Shown here in pieces: positions 16,768 to 25,749 of a DNA stretch of 64,000 nt. The translations under genes and the position numbers were made by a program. Position 1 is the stretch's first letter, and each line of letters begins with the position of its first letter. The notes beneath the pieces were generated by a model. It was not told the DNA's origin and did not search any database. It saw only the letters and a list, made by a program, of their open reading frames with translations. The stretch spans positions 2,108,001 to 2,172,000 of the forward strand of contig JAWMQQ010000001.1 in NCBI GenBank assembly GCA_033283385.1. The letters are read 5' to 3'. This DNA is from Mangrovimicrobium sp033283385. GTDB lineage: Bacteria; Pseudomonadota; Gammaproteobacteria; Pseudomonadales; Halieaceae.

Positions 16768-18087
16768 ATGGCCCACGCTACCGCAACTCCAGACTTCACC
16801 GAAGGCGACCTGCAGACCCCCGAGGGCCACTCGCCCCTCGCACCCAATGAAATCGCCGTCGGGGTAGTCATCGGCCGCGCCTCGGAACACTTCGATTTCT
16901 TCGTATTCGGCATCGCCTGCGTACTGGCGTTTCCCGGCGTTTTCTTCCCGTTTGCCGACAAGCTCGACGGAATTCTCTACAGTTTCGCCATTTTTGCCAT
17001 GGCCTTCGTGGCCCGCCCCTTCGGCACCGCGCTGTTCATGAAGATCGAGCGCCACTGGGGTCGCAGCACCAAGCTGACCGCCTCCCTGTTCATGCTCGGC
17101 ACGGCGACGGCGGGCATCGCCTTCCTGCCCGGCTACGAAACCCTGGGCAGCGCCTCCATTTTCTTCCTCGGCCTGTTCCGCTGCATGCAGGGTTTCGCCC
17201 TGGGCGGCTCCTGGGACGGCCTGCCCTCGCTGCTGGCGCTGAACGCACCGCCGGCACGGCGCAGCTGGTACACCATGATGGGCCAGCTGGGCGCGCCGCT
17301 GGGCTTCCTGCTGGCCAACCTGCTGTTCCTCTACCTGACCCTGAGCGTGGAAGAGGACGACTTCCAGAACTGGGCCTGGCGCTACCCCTTCTTCGTGGCC
17401 TTCGCCATCAACGTGGTCGCGCTGTTCGCGCGGCTGCGCCTGGTGCTCACCGAGGAGTACGTGCTGGCACTGGAAGAGAGCGAACTGACCCCGATCAGCA
17501 CCAGCGAGATGCTGGACGAACAGGGCCCGAACATCTTCCTCGGCGCCTTCGCCGCCCTGGCCAGCTACGCGCTGTTCCACATCGTCACCATCTTCCCGCT
17601 GTCCTGGATCTCCCTCAACGAATCCCAGGAGGTGGACAGCGTCCTGTCGATCCAGGTCTACGGCGCGATCATCGGCATCATCGCGACGATCCTCTCCGGG
17701 GTGGTCGCCGACCGCTTCGGCAAGCGCAAGCTGGTGGGCCTGATGGCGATCGTCATCGCGATATTCGCGGTATTCGCTCCGAGCCTGATGGACGGCACCC
17801 CGCTGCTGCAGGACGTGTTCATCCTCGCCGGCTTCGCCCTGCTGGGCCTGTCCTACGGCCAGGCTTCCGGCACGGTTACCGCCAACTTCGAGCGCCGCTA
17901 CCGCTACACCGGCGCCGCGCTCACCTCCGACTTCGCCTGGCTGTTCGGCGCCGCCTTCGCACCTCTGCTGGCGCTGGGCCTGTCCATGCAATTCGGCCTG
18001 GTCGCGGTCACCGGCTACCTGATCTCCGCCTCCGCGGTCACCCTGATCGCGCTGCGCATCAACCGCCACATGGTGGCGGCGGACTGA
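16768..18087 (+). CDS. MFS transporter (metabolite:proton symporter type)
   Basis: A 439-residue major facilitator with about twelve membrane helices. The first helix pair carries VGVVIGRASEHFDFFVFGIA and FVARPFGTALFMKIERHWGRS, the loop 2-3 motif of the metabolite:H+ symporter branch (which includes ShiA and ProP relatives) in a diverged form. The mid-protein part GFALGGSWDGLPSLLALNAPPARRSWYTMM matches the helix 5 region of that branch. A second half motif is VVADRFGKRKLVGL. The transported solute is not predictable. It is divergent from cyoA and is followed by a good terminator, so it is a single-gene unit. Confidence 0.88.
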   Translation: MAHATATPDFTEGDLQTPEGHSPLAPNEIAVGVVIGRASEHFDFFVFGIACVLAFPGVFFPFADKLDGILYSFAIFAMAFVARPFGTALFMKIERHWGRSTKLTASLFMLGTATAGIAFLPGYETLGSASIFFLGLFRCMQGFALGGSWDGLPSLLALNAPPARRSWYTMMGQLGAPLGFLLANLLFLYLTLSVEEDDFQNWAWRYPFFVAFAINVVALFARLRLVLTEEYVLALEESELTPISTSEMLDEQGPNIFLGAFAALASYALFHIVTIFPLSWISLNESQEVDSVLSIQVYGAIIGIIATILSGVVADRFGKRKLVGLMAIVIAIFAVFAPSLMDGTPLLQDVFILAGFALLGLSYGQASGTVTANFERRYRYTGAALTSDFAWLFGAAFAPLLALGLSMQFGLVAVTGYLISASAVTLIALRINRHMVAAD

Positions 18088-18112
18088 CCGACCTTTCTCA
18101 ATGCGGTACTCA

Positions 18113-18144
18113 CGAGGCGGCCTTCTGGCCGCTTCGTCGTTTTG
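18113..18144 (+). terminator. Rho-independent terminator after the MFS gene
   Basis: A 10-bp stem (CGAGGCGGCC / GGCCGCTTCG, one G-T pair) with tetraloop TTCT is followed by a U-rich tract ending in TTTT. It begins 26 bases after the MFS stop codon on the plus strand. Confidence 0.85.
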
Positions 18145-18186
18145 GGGGGCGTTCTCGCTTATTCGCTCCGTTCACGGGGGCGGCCT

Positions 18187-18246
18187 GTAGGAGCCTGCTA
18201 CGCAGGCGATCGCCTCGGTCCGCGTTCGGGCGTAGCAGGCTCCTAC
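18187..18246. repeat. REP/REPIN-like inverted pair
   Basis: One complete copy of the 27-base unit starting GTAGGAGCCTGCT (18187-18213) faces an inverted partner ending AGCAGGCTCCTAC (18229-18246). It is identical in its core to the repeat block at 9726-9890. It lies between the convergent MFS and RND operons. Confidence 0.9.
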
Positions 18247-18313
18247 GAGGCGGCGAGTGATGCGAAGTCAGCCGGCCGGCAGCGATGCAGCGGCCCAAAG
18301 GGCCGCCAGCCGA

Positions 18314-21300
18314 TCAGTGCGCCTCCTCCAGCGCCGCGATCTCGCGGTGAATCCGCCCCGGCGACCCCGTGCGACGCGCCAGCAGGCTGTAGAGGCCGGG
18401 CACGGCGTAGAGTGTAAACAGCGTCGCCGAGGCAACGCCGAACAGGATCACCGCGCCCAGCACATTGCGGCTGGCCGAGCCAGGCCCGGTCATCACCAGC
18501 AGCGGGATGGCGCCGACCAGGGTGGAGATGGTGGTCATCAGCACCGGACGCAGGCGCAGGCGGCAGGCCTGCAGGATGGCGTCGCGGTACTCGCAGCCCT
18601 CGTCGCGCATCTGGTTGATGAACTCCACCAGCAGGATGCCGTTCTTGGTGGCGATACCGATCAGCATCAGCATGCCGATCTGGCTGAAGATATTGAACGA
18701 CTGGCCGGTGACCACCAGTCCGGCGAGGCCGCCCACCACCCCCAGCGGCACCGTGACCATCACCACCGTCGGGTGGACGAAGCTCTCGAACTGCGCCGCC
18801 ATCACCAGGAACACCACCAGCAGGGCGAAAGCGAATGTGCTTACCAGCGCGCCGGTGGACTCCTTGTAGTCCAGCGATTCACCCTTGTAGTCGACCTTGG
18901 CCGAAGTCGGCAGCTGCTCTTTTGCCGTGCTTTCCAGGAAGGCCAGCGCGTCGCCCAGGGCCACGCCGGGCGCGAGGCTGGCGCTGAGGGTGACCGCGCG
19001 CATGCGGTTGTAGCGGTTGAGCTCGCCGATGCTGGCGACGTTCTGCAGGTGCAGCAGGTTGGCCAGCTGGATCAACTCGCCGCGGTCGCCGCGCACGTAG
19101 ATGTTCTGGATATCGTCCGGGCTGGCGCGCTGGTCGCGCTCCAGTTGCACGATAACGGGATACTCTTCGCCGCGGTCGCTGAAGGTGGAGACCTCCTGCT
19201 CGCTCATCAGCGCCTGCAGCGCCTCGCCGAGATCCCGCGCGCTGACCCCCAGCGCGGCGGCCCGGTCGAGGTCGGTGGATATGTGCAGCTGCTGTTGGGT
19301 TTCGCGCAGGTCGCTGTTGAGCCCGGTGAACAGGCCGCTGGCGTTGGCGGCATCCATCACGGTGTCGCGCCACTCGGCGAGGGTCTCGTAATCGGGACCC
19401 TGCAGCACGAATTCCACCGGTGTATTGGCTCCGCGCTGGCCCAGGCCCGAGGGCAGGAAGGCCATCACCCGCAGCCCGGGGATGTTCTTCCACTGCCCCA
19501 TCAACTCGTCGCGCAACTCGAAGGCGCTGTAGTCGCGCTGGTCGCGGGTGACCATGGAGATGCGCGAGAAGAACGCGTCGGGCGTGGTGTTGCCGAAAAA
19601 CGGCGAGACGAACAGCACCCGGGTGAGGCTGCCGTCGTTCTGGTGTGCCCGCAGCGGCGCCTGCAACTCCCCGATGATGCCGCGCATGGTGTCGACACCG
19701 GTGCCCTGCTCCGCACGTCCCATCACCATCACGGTGTCCTGGTCCTCCACCGGCGTCTGCTCCATGGGAACCGTTATCGCCAGCTGCCAGCTGCCGATGA
19801 ATGACGCGGCCACCACCGCGAGCAGCAACAGCGGGTGGCGCAGGCTCCAGTCCAGGCTGGTGACATAGGCTGCCCCCACACGGTCCAGCACCGTGTCGGT
19901 CATACGGTTGATCGCCGATTTGCGCGGCGTGGCGCGCATCAGCTTGCTGCACATCATCGGCACCAGGCTCAGCGCCAGCACCGAGGAAATCAGCACCGCC
20001 ACGCAGATGGCGACCGCCAGCTCGGCGAAGATGCGGCCCATCATGTCGTGCATGAAGACGATGGGCGTGAACACGGCGAGCAGTACCGCGGTGGTCGCGA
20101 CGACCGCGAACCCCACCTGGGCTGCGCCCCGGCCGGCGGCCAGCAGTGGCGGTTCGCCCTCCTGGATGCGGCGGTAGACGTTTTCCAGCACCACGATGGC
20201 GTCGTCCACCACCAGGCCGATCGCCAGCACCATGGCCAGCAGGGTGATCAGGTTGATCGAGTAGCCGAAGGCCAGCAGCGCCACACAGCTGCCGATGAGC
20301 GAGAGCGGAATGCACACCACCGGTACCAGGGTCGCGCGCAGCGTACCGAGGAACATGAAGATCACGGCCGCCACCAGCAGGGTGGTGACCAGCAGGGTCC
20401 AGTAGACGCCGCTGATCGCGGCACGGATGAACGCCGAGGCGTCGCCGGATGAGGAAATCGCCATGCCCGCGGGCAGGTCGGCGCGGATCGCCTCGATCTC
20501 CTTGTGGATGGCCGCCAGCACGTCCACAGTATTGGCGTTGGACTGCTTGACGATGCCCAGCGCCATGCTCTCGCTGCCGTTGGTGATGAACAGCCGCCGC
20601 AAACTCTCGCTGCCCAGCTCGACGCGGGCCACCTCGCCCAGGCGGATCAGGTGGCCGTCGTCACCGCGACCGATGACCAGGCGGCGGAAATCGTCCTCGG
20701 TGCGGTAGGCGCGCTGCAGGCGCAGCGGGAATTCCATGGCGCTGGATTCCACCAGCCCCGCAGGCAGCTCGATGTTCTCCCGCTGCAGGGCGGCGGTCAC
20801 GTCGCTGATCGCCAGCCGGCGCGCGTTCAACTTGTGGCGGTCGATCCAGATGCGCATGGAGCGCGCGCCGCTGCCGTAGACGTTCACCGAGGCCACGCCG
20901 CTGATCGAGGCGAAGCGGTCGGTCAGGTTGCGCTCGGCGTAGTCGGTGAGTTCCACCAGCGGGATGTCCGCCGCCTCGAGGCTGATGTAGATCACCGGCG
21001 AGGCGTCGCTGTCGGCCTTGGAGACGGTCGGGCTGTCCGCGTCCAGGGGCAGTCGCGAGAGCGCGCGGGAGACTTTGTCGCGCACGTCGTTCGCGGCGGC
21101 GTCCATGTCGCGGCTGAGGTCGAACTGGATATTGATGCTGGAGCGCCCGTCGATGCTGCTGGAGCGGATGCCGCGCACCCCCTCGATGCCGCCGAGTTCG
21201 TCCTCCAGTACCTGAGTGATGCGCGACTCCACCACGTCCGCCGCGGCGCCGCGGTAGGCGGTGGAGACGGAGACCTGTGGCGCCGAGACATCCGGGTATT

Positions 21301-21406
21301 CCCGGGTGGAAAGCTGGCTGAAGGCCATGACGCCGAAGGCCGCCAGCAATAGCGCCAGCACCGCGGCGAACACCGGGCGCCGCACCGACAGGTCGACCAG
21401 CTTCAT
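18314..21406 (-). CDS. RND multidrug efflux permease (HAE-1-like)
   Basis: A 1030-residue inner-membrane pump of the AcrB/MexF type. It starts MKLVDLSVRRPVFAAVLALLL, the usual first helix, and has two large periplasmic loops each followed by a block of helices. Functional markers are REYPDV near residue 35, the proton-relay helix 4 (AIGLVVDDAIVVLENVYRR, with the Asp-Asp pair) and the helix 10-11 region (IGIATKNGILLVEFINQ). The gene overlaps the upstream adaptor gene by four bases (ATGA). No outer-membrane channel gene is adjacent, so the pump must borrow one. The substrate range is unknown; export of toxic hydrophobic compounds or imported oxidation products is a guess. Confidence 0.95.
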   Translation of the reverse strand: MKLVDLSVRRPVFAAVLALLLAAFGVMAFSQLSTREYPDVSAPQVSVSTAYRGAAADVVESRITQVLEDELGGIEGVRGIRSSSIDGRSSINIQFDLSRDMDAAANDVRDKVSRALSRLPLDADSPTVSKADSDASPVIYISLEAADIPLVELTDYAERNLTDRFASISGVASVNVYGSGARSMRIWIDRHKLNARRLAISDVTAALQRENIELPAGLVESSAMEFPLRLQRAYRTEDDFRRLVIGRGDDGHLIRLGEVARVELGSESLRRLFITNGSESMALGIVKQSNANTVDVLAAIHKEIEAIRADLPAGMAISSSGDASAFIRAAISGVYWTLLVTTLLVAAVIFMFLGTLRATLVPVVCIPLSLIGSCVALLAFGYSINLITLLAMVLAIGLVVDDAIVVLENVYRRIQEGEPPLLAAGRGAAQVGFAVVATTAVLLAVFTPIVFMHDMMGRIFAELAVAICVAVLISSVLALSLVPMMCSKLMRATPRKSAINRMTDTVLDRVGAAYVTSLDWSLRHPLLLLAVVAASFIGSWQLAITVPMEQTPVEDQDTVMVMGRAEQGTGVDTMRGIIGELQAPLRAHQNDGSLTRVLFVSPFFGNTTPDAFFSRISMVTRDQRDYSAFELRDELMGQWKNIPGLRVMAFLPSGLGQRGANTPVEFVLQGPDYETLAEWRDTVMDAANASGLFTGLNSDLRETQQQLHISTDLDRAAALGVSARDLGEALQALMSEQEVSTFSDRGEEYPVIVQLERDQRASPDDIQNIYVRGDRGELIQLANLLHLQNVASIGELNRYNRMRAVTLSASLAPGVALGDALAFLESTAKEQLPTSAKVDYKGESLDYKESTGALVSTFAFALLVVFLVMAAQFESFVHPTVVMVTVPLGVVGGLAGLVVTGQSFNIFSQIGMLMLIGIATKNGILLVEFINQMRDEGCEYRDAILQACRLRLRPVLMTTISTLVGAIPLLVMTGPGSASRNVLGAVILFGVASATLFTLYAVPGLYSLLARRTGSPGRIHREIAALEEAH

Positions 21407-22461
21407 GGCGTTGCACCCTCCGCCACCTGGGCGGCGTCGTTCACTTCGCGCACGGTAGCGCCGGGCCGCAGGTTGAGCTGCCCGCGCACCACCACCTGGT
21501 CACCCGCCGCGAGGCCGCTGCCGATCACCACGCCGCCCTCTACCCGGCGCAACACCTGCACCGGCACGCGGAAGGCCTGGGACTTGTCGTCGACGCGGTA
21601 GACGTAGCTCTCGTCGCCCTTCTGCACCAGCGCCTGCTCCGGCAGCACCAGCGCCTGCTCCTCGCCGACCAGCAGTTCCACGGTCATCAGCATGCCGGGG
21701 CGCAATTTGCGCTCGGCGTTGTCCAGCACCGCGCGCACGGTCACCGCGCGGGTGACCGGGTCGACGCGGCTGGAGATATTGCGCACGGTGCCGGCGAAGA
21801 TCGCCTGCGGCCAGGCCGGGCTGCGCGCCTCCACCCGGTCGCCCTGGCGCAGCTGCGAGAGATAGACCTCGGGCAGGGTGAAATCCAGCTTGAGCCGGCT
21901 GACGTCATCCAGCTGCGCCACCACGGTGCCGGGCGTGACCAGCGCACCGACGCTGACCTGGCGAAAACCGAGCACCCCGGCAAAGGGCGCCAGCAGGCGG
22001 TGGTCGGCGAGCACCGCGTTGGCCTGGGCCAGGCGCGCCTGCTGCGCGGCGACATTGGCTTTGGCGATATCGATGGCGGCGCGGGTGGATATCTCCGCGC
22101 CCAGCGAGCCCAGGCGGTGCAGTTCGAGGCTGGCCTCCTCCAGGGCGGCCTCCACTTCCTGCACCGCGGCGGCGGATTCGGCGGGATCCAGTTGCACCAG
22201 CAGGTCGCCGGCCTTTACCTGGTCGCCGTCGTCGAAGTGCACCTCGGTCACCTTACCGCTGACCCTCGCGGTCACCGCCACCGACTCGTTGGCCGTCAGG
22301 GTCGCCACCGACTCGATGCGCTCCTCCACCGGGGACAGCTGCGCAGTCCACAGGGTGACGGGGATCGTGCGCACGGGCGCCGGGCCCGCAGCCTCGGGCG
22401 TTTTCTCGCAGGCTGCGATGCCCAGGGATAACAGTGCGACCAGACTAATGCGTTTTATCAT
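21403..22461 (-). CDS. RND efflux periplasmic adaptor lipoprotein
   Basis: A 352-residue membrane-fusion protein of the AcrA/MexE family. It has a type II signal (MIKRISLVALLSLGIAACE, lipobox IAAC, Cys18). The lipoyl half-motifs flank a coiled-coil hairpin: GKVTEVHFDDGDQVKAGDLLVQLDPAES, then alanine/glutamate-rich helices, then LLAPFAGVLGFRQVSVGALVTPG. Beta-barrel and membrane-proximal domains follow (RPGMLMTVELLV). It links the inner-membrane pump to an outer-membrane channel. The start is fixed by the signal peptide, but no ribosome site is visible: only 13 bases separate the ATG from a strong hairpin. Two terminator-like structures stand immediately upstream, leaving very little room for a promoter. 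Confidence 0.94.
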   Translation of the reverse strand: MIKRISLVALLSLGIAACEKTPEAAGPAPVRTIPVTLWTAQLSPVEERIESVATLTANESVAVTARVSGKVTEVHFDDGDQVKAGDLLVQLDPAESAAAVQEVEAALEEASLELHRLGSLGAEISTRAAIDIAKANVAAQQARLAQANAVLADHRLLAPFAGVLGFRQVSVGALVTPGTVVAQLDDVSRLKLDFTLPEVYLSQLRQGDRVEARSPAWPQAIFAGTVRNISSRVDPVTRAVTVRAVLDNAERKLRPGMLMTVELLVGEEQALVLPEQALVQKGDESYVYRVDDKSQAFRVPVQVLRRVEGGVVIGSGLAAGDQVVVRGQLNLRPGATVREVNDAAQVAEGATP

Positions 22462-22474
22462 GTATCAACCAAAA

Positions 22475-22495
22475 GCGCGGCCCGGCGGGCCGCGC
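22475..22495 (-). promoter_or_regulatory. GC-rich hairpin in the adaptor 5' leader
   Basis: A perfect 9-bp stem GCGCGGCCC / GGGCCGCGC with a 3-base loop is followed on the minus strand by TTTT and then, 13 bases from the stem, by the adaptor ATG. It may be a second terminator, an attenuator, or a structure that hides the ribosome site. Confidence 0.6.
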
Positions 22496-22507
22496 AGGAA
22501 ATCCTTG

Positions 22508-22530
22508 AAAAAAGGCGCCCGGAGGCGCCT
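22508..22530 (-). terminator. Rho-independent terminator after the exported aminotransferase
   Basis: A perfect 7-bp stem (AGGCGCC / GGCGCCT) with tetraloop is followed on the minus strand by six U residues. It lies 16 bases after the aminotransferase stop and marks the end of the amino-acid oxidation operon. Confidence 0.9.
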
Positions 22531-22546
22531 GTCTTTACGCCAGGTT

Positions 22547-23707
22547 TTACGCCAGTTTGTCGAGCACTTTGGGCAGTGCGTCGCAATACATCTGGACGTC
22601 CTCCAGCCGGCCCATACTAACACGCGACCAGTTGTTGTAGTCGCGGTAGATACCGCGGATCAGCACCTTGTGCTCGGCCATGGCGGCACGGAATTTCTCG
22701 GCGTTGATATCGCCGAGATCGACAAACATGAAGTTGGTCTGCGAAGGCAGCGCCGTGAGGCCCGCGCTCTTCACCGCAGCCTGTACCATTTCGCGCGCCT
22801 CGCGCACCTTGCCGCGGGACATGTCCATGAAGGGCTTGTCCTCGTAGCTGGCCAGCGCCGCCGCGATACCCGCCTGGTTGAGGCCGTACCAGCTGATGCC
22901 GTAGACGCTCATCGCCTCGATGATCTCGGGCTTGGCGATGAGGTAGCCCACGCGCAGGCCGGCCATGCCGTAGATCTTGGAGAAGGTGCGCGCCACAATC
23001 ACGTCGTGCCCCTGCTTCACCAGCGGGATCATGCTGTTGGCTTCGGGCATGTCGGTGAGCTCGTTGTAGGCCTCGTCGGCCAGCACCATGCACTTCTTCG
23101 ACGCCTTCAGGCAGAACTCCTTCATCTTGACCGGGTCGATCAGCATGCCCGTCGGGTTGTTGGGGTTGGTGACCTGCACCATGGAGATGGAGTCGTCGAT
23201 CGCCGCGTACATGGCGTCGAGGTCGATGTCCATGTCGGCCGCCTTGGGCAGGCGCTTGATGACACCCAGCTTCTGCTGCTCGATGGACATCGAGGTGGTG
23301 TCCCAGAACAGGTCCGGGCCGAGGATGTTGCCGCTGTGGCCGGCGAGGACTGCCGCGGCGACCAGGCCGGCGCTGGAGCCGGAGCCCAGGTAGATGCTCT
23401 CGGGCGGCAGGCCGTGGTACTCGGCGATCATCGCGCGCAGTTTCATCGCGCTCTCGCCGACGTAGTAAGCGCCCTGGGCGCTGGCTTCATTCAGCGCCTT
23501 GAGCGCCGCCGGGCTCGGGCCATAGGGGTTTTCGTTGGAGTTCAGGCGGGCTACGCCGGGCGGCGGGCCGTAGTTGACGTGCGGACGCACGATACCGGCA
23601 GGCGCTGCTGCAGCGGCAGCGCTGGCCAACCGGGAACCCGCGGCCAGCGTGGCGGCACCGCCGGCGACCGCGCCGAGAAACAACCTACGATTCATGTTGA
23701 TGGACAT
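22547..23707 (-). CDS. Tat-exported PLP-dependent aminotransferase (HisC-like)
   Basis: A 386-residue fold-type I aminotransferase related to histidinol-phosphate aminotransferase. The N-terminus reads MSINMNRRLFLGAVAGGAATLAAG and ends in an SASA-like cleavage region, a twin-arginine (RRLFLG) signal, which HisC proper does not have. The mature part begins HVNYGPPPGVARLNSNENPYGPSP, the family start. The cofactor-binding lysine is Lys244 in ARTFSKIYGMAGLRVGY, and the phosphate-contact Asn is in TNPNNPTGMLID. Export by Tat suits a cofactor-loaded enzyme. It is the last gene of the operon with the L-amino-acid-oxidase-like protein and RidA, so it may act in the periplasm on amino or keto acids made there. 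The acceptor is unknown. Confidence 0.9.
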   Translation of the reverse strand: MSINMNRRLFLGAVAGGAATLAAGSRLASAAAAAAPAGIVRPHVNYGPPPGVARLNSNENPYGPSPAALKALNEASAQGAYYVGESAMKLRAMIAEYHGLPPESIYLGSGSSAGLVAAAVLAGHSGNILGPDLFWDTTSMSIEQQKLGVIKRLPKAADMDIDLDAMYAAIDDSISMVQVTNPNNPTGMLIDPVKMKEFCLKASKKCMVLADEAYNELTDMPEANSMIPLVKQGHDVIVARTFSKIYGMAGLRVGYLIAKPEIIEAMSVYGISWYGLNQAGIAAALASYEDKPFMDMSRGKVREAREMVQAAVKSAGLTALPSQTNFMFVDLGDINAEKFRAAMAEHKVLIRGIYRDYNNWSRVSMGRLEDVQMYCDALPKVLDKLA

Positions 23708-23738
23708 GGCTTTCTCCTTTACAGGTTTTGGTCAGGCT

Positions 23739-24557
23739 TCAGGCTTTCGCATACATGGCGATTGACACCAGGAGCAGGTAGACGCCAAAGGCGCGTTTCA
23801 ATTGCTTTTCATCCAGGCTGTGCGCCAGGCGCGCGCCGATCGGTGCGGTGAACAGCGACACGGCGGCCACGGCGAGCAGCGCGGGGATGTTGATATAGCC
23901 GATGGAACCCTCGGGCAGGTTGTCCGAACCCAACCCCAGCAGCATGAAGCCGATGGCGCCGGGCACGGCGATCAGCACGCCGACGCCGGAGGCGGTGGCC
24001 ACCGCCTGGTGGACCGGACGGTTGCACAGCACCATGGTGAGCACGGTGATGGTGCCGCCGCCGATACCCAGCAGTGACGAGAACCCGCCCAGCACGCTGG
24101 CCAGCAGCGCGCGGCCGGGACCGACCGGCATGTTGAACTTGCCCTTGAGGCTCTGGAACATGCCCGGGAAGAGGAAGTAGATAGAGTAGATCAACACGCC
24201 GACGGCGAAGACCATGATCAGCTTGTTGCCGTCGATGACGGAGGCCACCAGCAAACCGCCGCCGACACCCAGCAGCAGCCAGATCGCCCAGTCCTTGAGC
24301 AGGGCGAAGTCCACCGCCCCGCGCCGCGAGTGGGCGTAGAGCGAGCGCGCCGAGGAGACCACGATAGTTGCCAGCGAAGTGCCGATGGCGACCAGCATGA
24401 GGTTGTCGGTCTTGTCGGTGAGTACAGGGAAGACCGCGAGCAGCGCGGGCACGACGACGAAACCGCCGCCGACCCCGAACAGGCCGGCGGTCAGCCCGGC
24501 GATGGCGCCGGCGGCGCCCAGTAATCCGAAAAACATCAGCATGTCGGCGAGACCCAT
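23739..24557 (-). CDS. TauE/SafE family membrane permease
   Basis: A 272-residue integral membrane protein with about eight helices and the repeated signature of the TauE/SafE (DUF81) family: GLTAGLFGVGGGFVVVPALL near residue 25 and FSSLLGIGGGTITVLTMVL near residue 160. The family moves sulfite, sulfoacetate or other small organic anions across the inner membrane. Its position between ridA-like and aminotransferase genes suggests that it transports a product of the periplasmic oxidation, perhaps an acid or a sulfur compound; direction and solute are inference. Confidence 0.9.
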   Translation of the reverse strand: MGLADMLMFFGLLGAAGAIAGLTAGLFGVGGGFVVVPALLAVFPVLTDKTDNLMLVAIGTSLATIVVSSARSLYAHSRRGAVDFALLKDWAIWLLLGVGGGLLVASVIDGNKLIMVFAVGVLIYSIYFLFPGMFQSLKGKFNMPVGPGRALLASVLGGFSSLLGIGGGTITVLTMVLCNRPVHQAVATASGVGVLIAVPGAIGFMLLGLGSDNLPEGSIGYINIPALLAVAAVSLFTAPIGARLAHSLDEKQLKRAFGVYLLLVSIAMYAKA

Positions 24558-24606
24558 TTGTTGCTCCGAAGGGAAGGCTGATAGGCAGTCACGGAATAAC
24601 GTTCAG

Positions 24607-25071
24607 TCACTTGGGCATCCTCGCCGCGCGGATCTCGATCTCCACCAGCCAGCCCGGCACGACCAGCGCGGCGACCTGTACGAAGGAGCGCACCGGCTTG
24701 TTGGGGTTTTCCTCGGTGCCGAAGAACTTCGCGTAGCCCGAGTTGAAGCCGGCGAAGTCCAGGTGCCCCTCGGCATCCGCCACCGCGAATACGCGCACCT
24801 GGACGATGTCGGCCATCGACCAGCCCTGCTCCTCCAGGGTTTTCTTGAACTTGTTGAACGTGTCGACGGCCTGTTCTTCCATGTTCCCCCACTCACCGTC
24901 CTCCTTGGGCGCGGCGCCGGAACCACTGAGGTACAGTGTCTCCGCCCCGGCCGGGATCTTGATCGTGGTGTAGAAAAGCTTCCCTTCGCCGGTGCGCTCG
25001 ATACCCTCGGCAGCGGCGCCCCCGGCGCCGAGCAGCAGGGATACCAGACAGGCACTGAGAACTTTTTTCAT
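24607..25071 (-). CDS. Secreted RidA (YjgF/UK114) family imine deaminase
   Basis: A 154-residue RidA-type protein. RidA enzymes hydrolyse reactive enamine/imine intermediates to keto acids and ammonia. The residue corresponding to catalytic Arg105 of E. coli RidA is Arg128 in VRSFVQVAAL, followed by the family ending LVEIEIRAAR. What sets it apart is a Sec signal peptide, MKKVLSACLVSLLLGAGGAAAEG, where ordinary RidA is a cytosolic protein of about 130 residues. It begins three bases after the cytochrome c stop. Its neighbour is an L-amino-acid-oxidase-like flavoprotein, whose product would be an imino acid, so a periplasmic imine hydrolase is the natural reading. Confidence 0.9.
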   Translation of the reverse strand: MKKVLSACLVSLLLGAGGAAAEGIERTGEGKLFYTTIKIPAGAETLYLSGSGAAPKEDGEWGNMEEQAVDTFNKFKKTLEEQGWSMADIVQVRVFAVADAEGHLDFAGFNSGYAKFFGTEENPNKPVRSFVQVAALVVPGWLVEIEIRAARMPK

Positions 25072-25074
25072 GAT

Positions 25075-25749
25075 TCACTCCTTGGTGTTGGTCGTGCGCG
25101 CGGCGACGGGAGCCGAGCGTTGAAACTGGTTGATGTAGCTGACGACATTGCGCATCGCTTGCTCGTCGGGAAGTACGGCGACCGCTGCGCGCATCGCCTG
25201 CCCCTCACTGTCTTTCGGGTCCGCACCGCGATAACCGTGAGAAAAATTCTGTAACTGGGTCAGCAGGTACCAGTCGCTCTGCCCCGCCAGTGCGGGAGCG
25301 CCCAACTGCTGGTTGCCCTGCCCCTGCGCGCCGTGGCAGGCGGCGCAGGAAGTGAACAGCGCCTTGCCCGCCGCAGCGTCGCCTTCGACGGTGTGCGCGG
25401 TGGCGACGTCCGGCCACTGGCCGACCCAGTCAACCAGTTTCGCGATACTCGCATCGCTGAGCTTCTCCGCCATCGCGCGCATTTCCAGGCCGGCGGGATC
25501 GTCCAGCGTGGTGCCGCGCAGGCCGGCGCGGAATTTCTCCAGCTGGCGCTGCAGGTACCAGGGCTCCATGCCGGCGAGCTTGGGCGCCTGCACGCCGTAG
25601 TTGCCGCGGCCGTCGGCGCCGTGGCAGGTGGTGCAATAAAAGTCGTCGTAGGCTTCGCGCGACTCGGCGGGGGGAGCTGCGACCGCAGCGCGGCACAGGC
25701 CCAGGGCGAGGATGGCGGCCAGGGAGAATCGCATCGCTTTCAGGTTCAT
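25075..25749 (-). CDS. Secreted dihaem cytochrome c (c4-like)
   Basis: A 224-residue periplasmic cytochrome with a signal peptide (FSLAAILALGLCRAAVA) and two CXXCH haem sites, CTTCH at 39-43 and CAACH at 135-139. Each is followed by GxDGRGN/GQGNQ loops and a later methionine ligand candidate (LEMRAMAEKL, GQAMRAAV). The two-domain layout with LAGMEPWYLQRQLEKFRAGLRG and LAGQSDWYLLTQLQNFSHGYRG repeats is that of cytochrome c4. It overlaps the flavoprotein gene by four bases (ATGA), which argues that it is the electron acceptor of that oxidase instead of oxygen. Confidence 0.94.
   Translation of the reverse strand: MNLKAMRFSLAAILALGLCRAAVAAPPAESREAYDDFYCTTCHGADGRGNYGVQAPKLAGMEPWYLQRQLEKFRAGLRGTTLDDPAGLEMRAMAEKLSDASIAKLVDWVGQWPDVATAHTVEGDAAAGKALFTSCAACHGAQGQGNQQLGAPALAGQSDWYLLTQLQNFSHGYRGADPKDSEGQAMRAAVAVLPDEQAMRNVVSYINQFQRSAPVAARTTNTKE

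Noticed and set aside
16738..18069. 443-codon minus-strand frame opposite the MFS gene
   Set aside because: Gln/Glu/Gly-rich translation and no hydrophobic pattern; the plus frame has twelve clear helices.
18257..19804. 515-codon plus-strand frame opposite the RND permease
   Set aside because: Gln/His/Arg-rich shadow of the pump gene.
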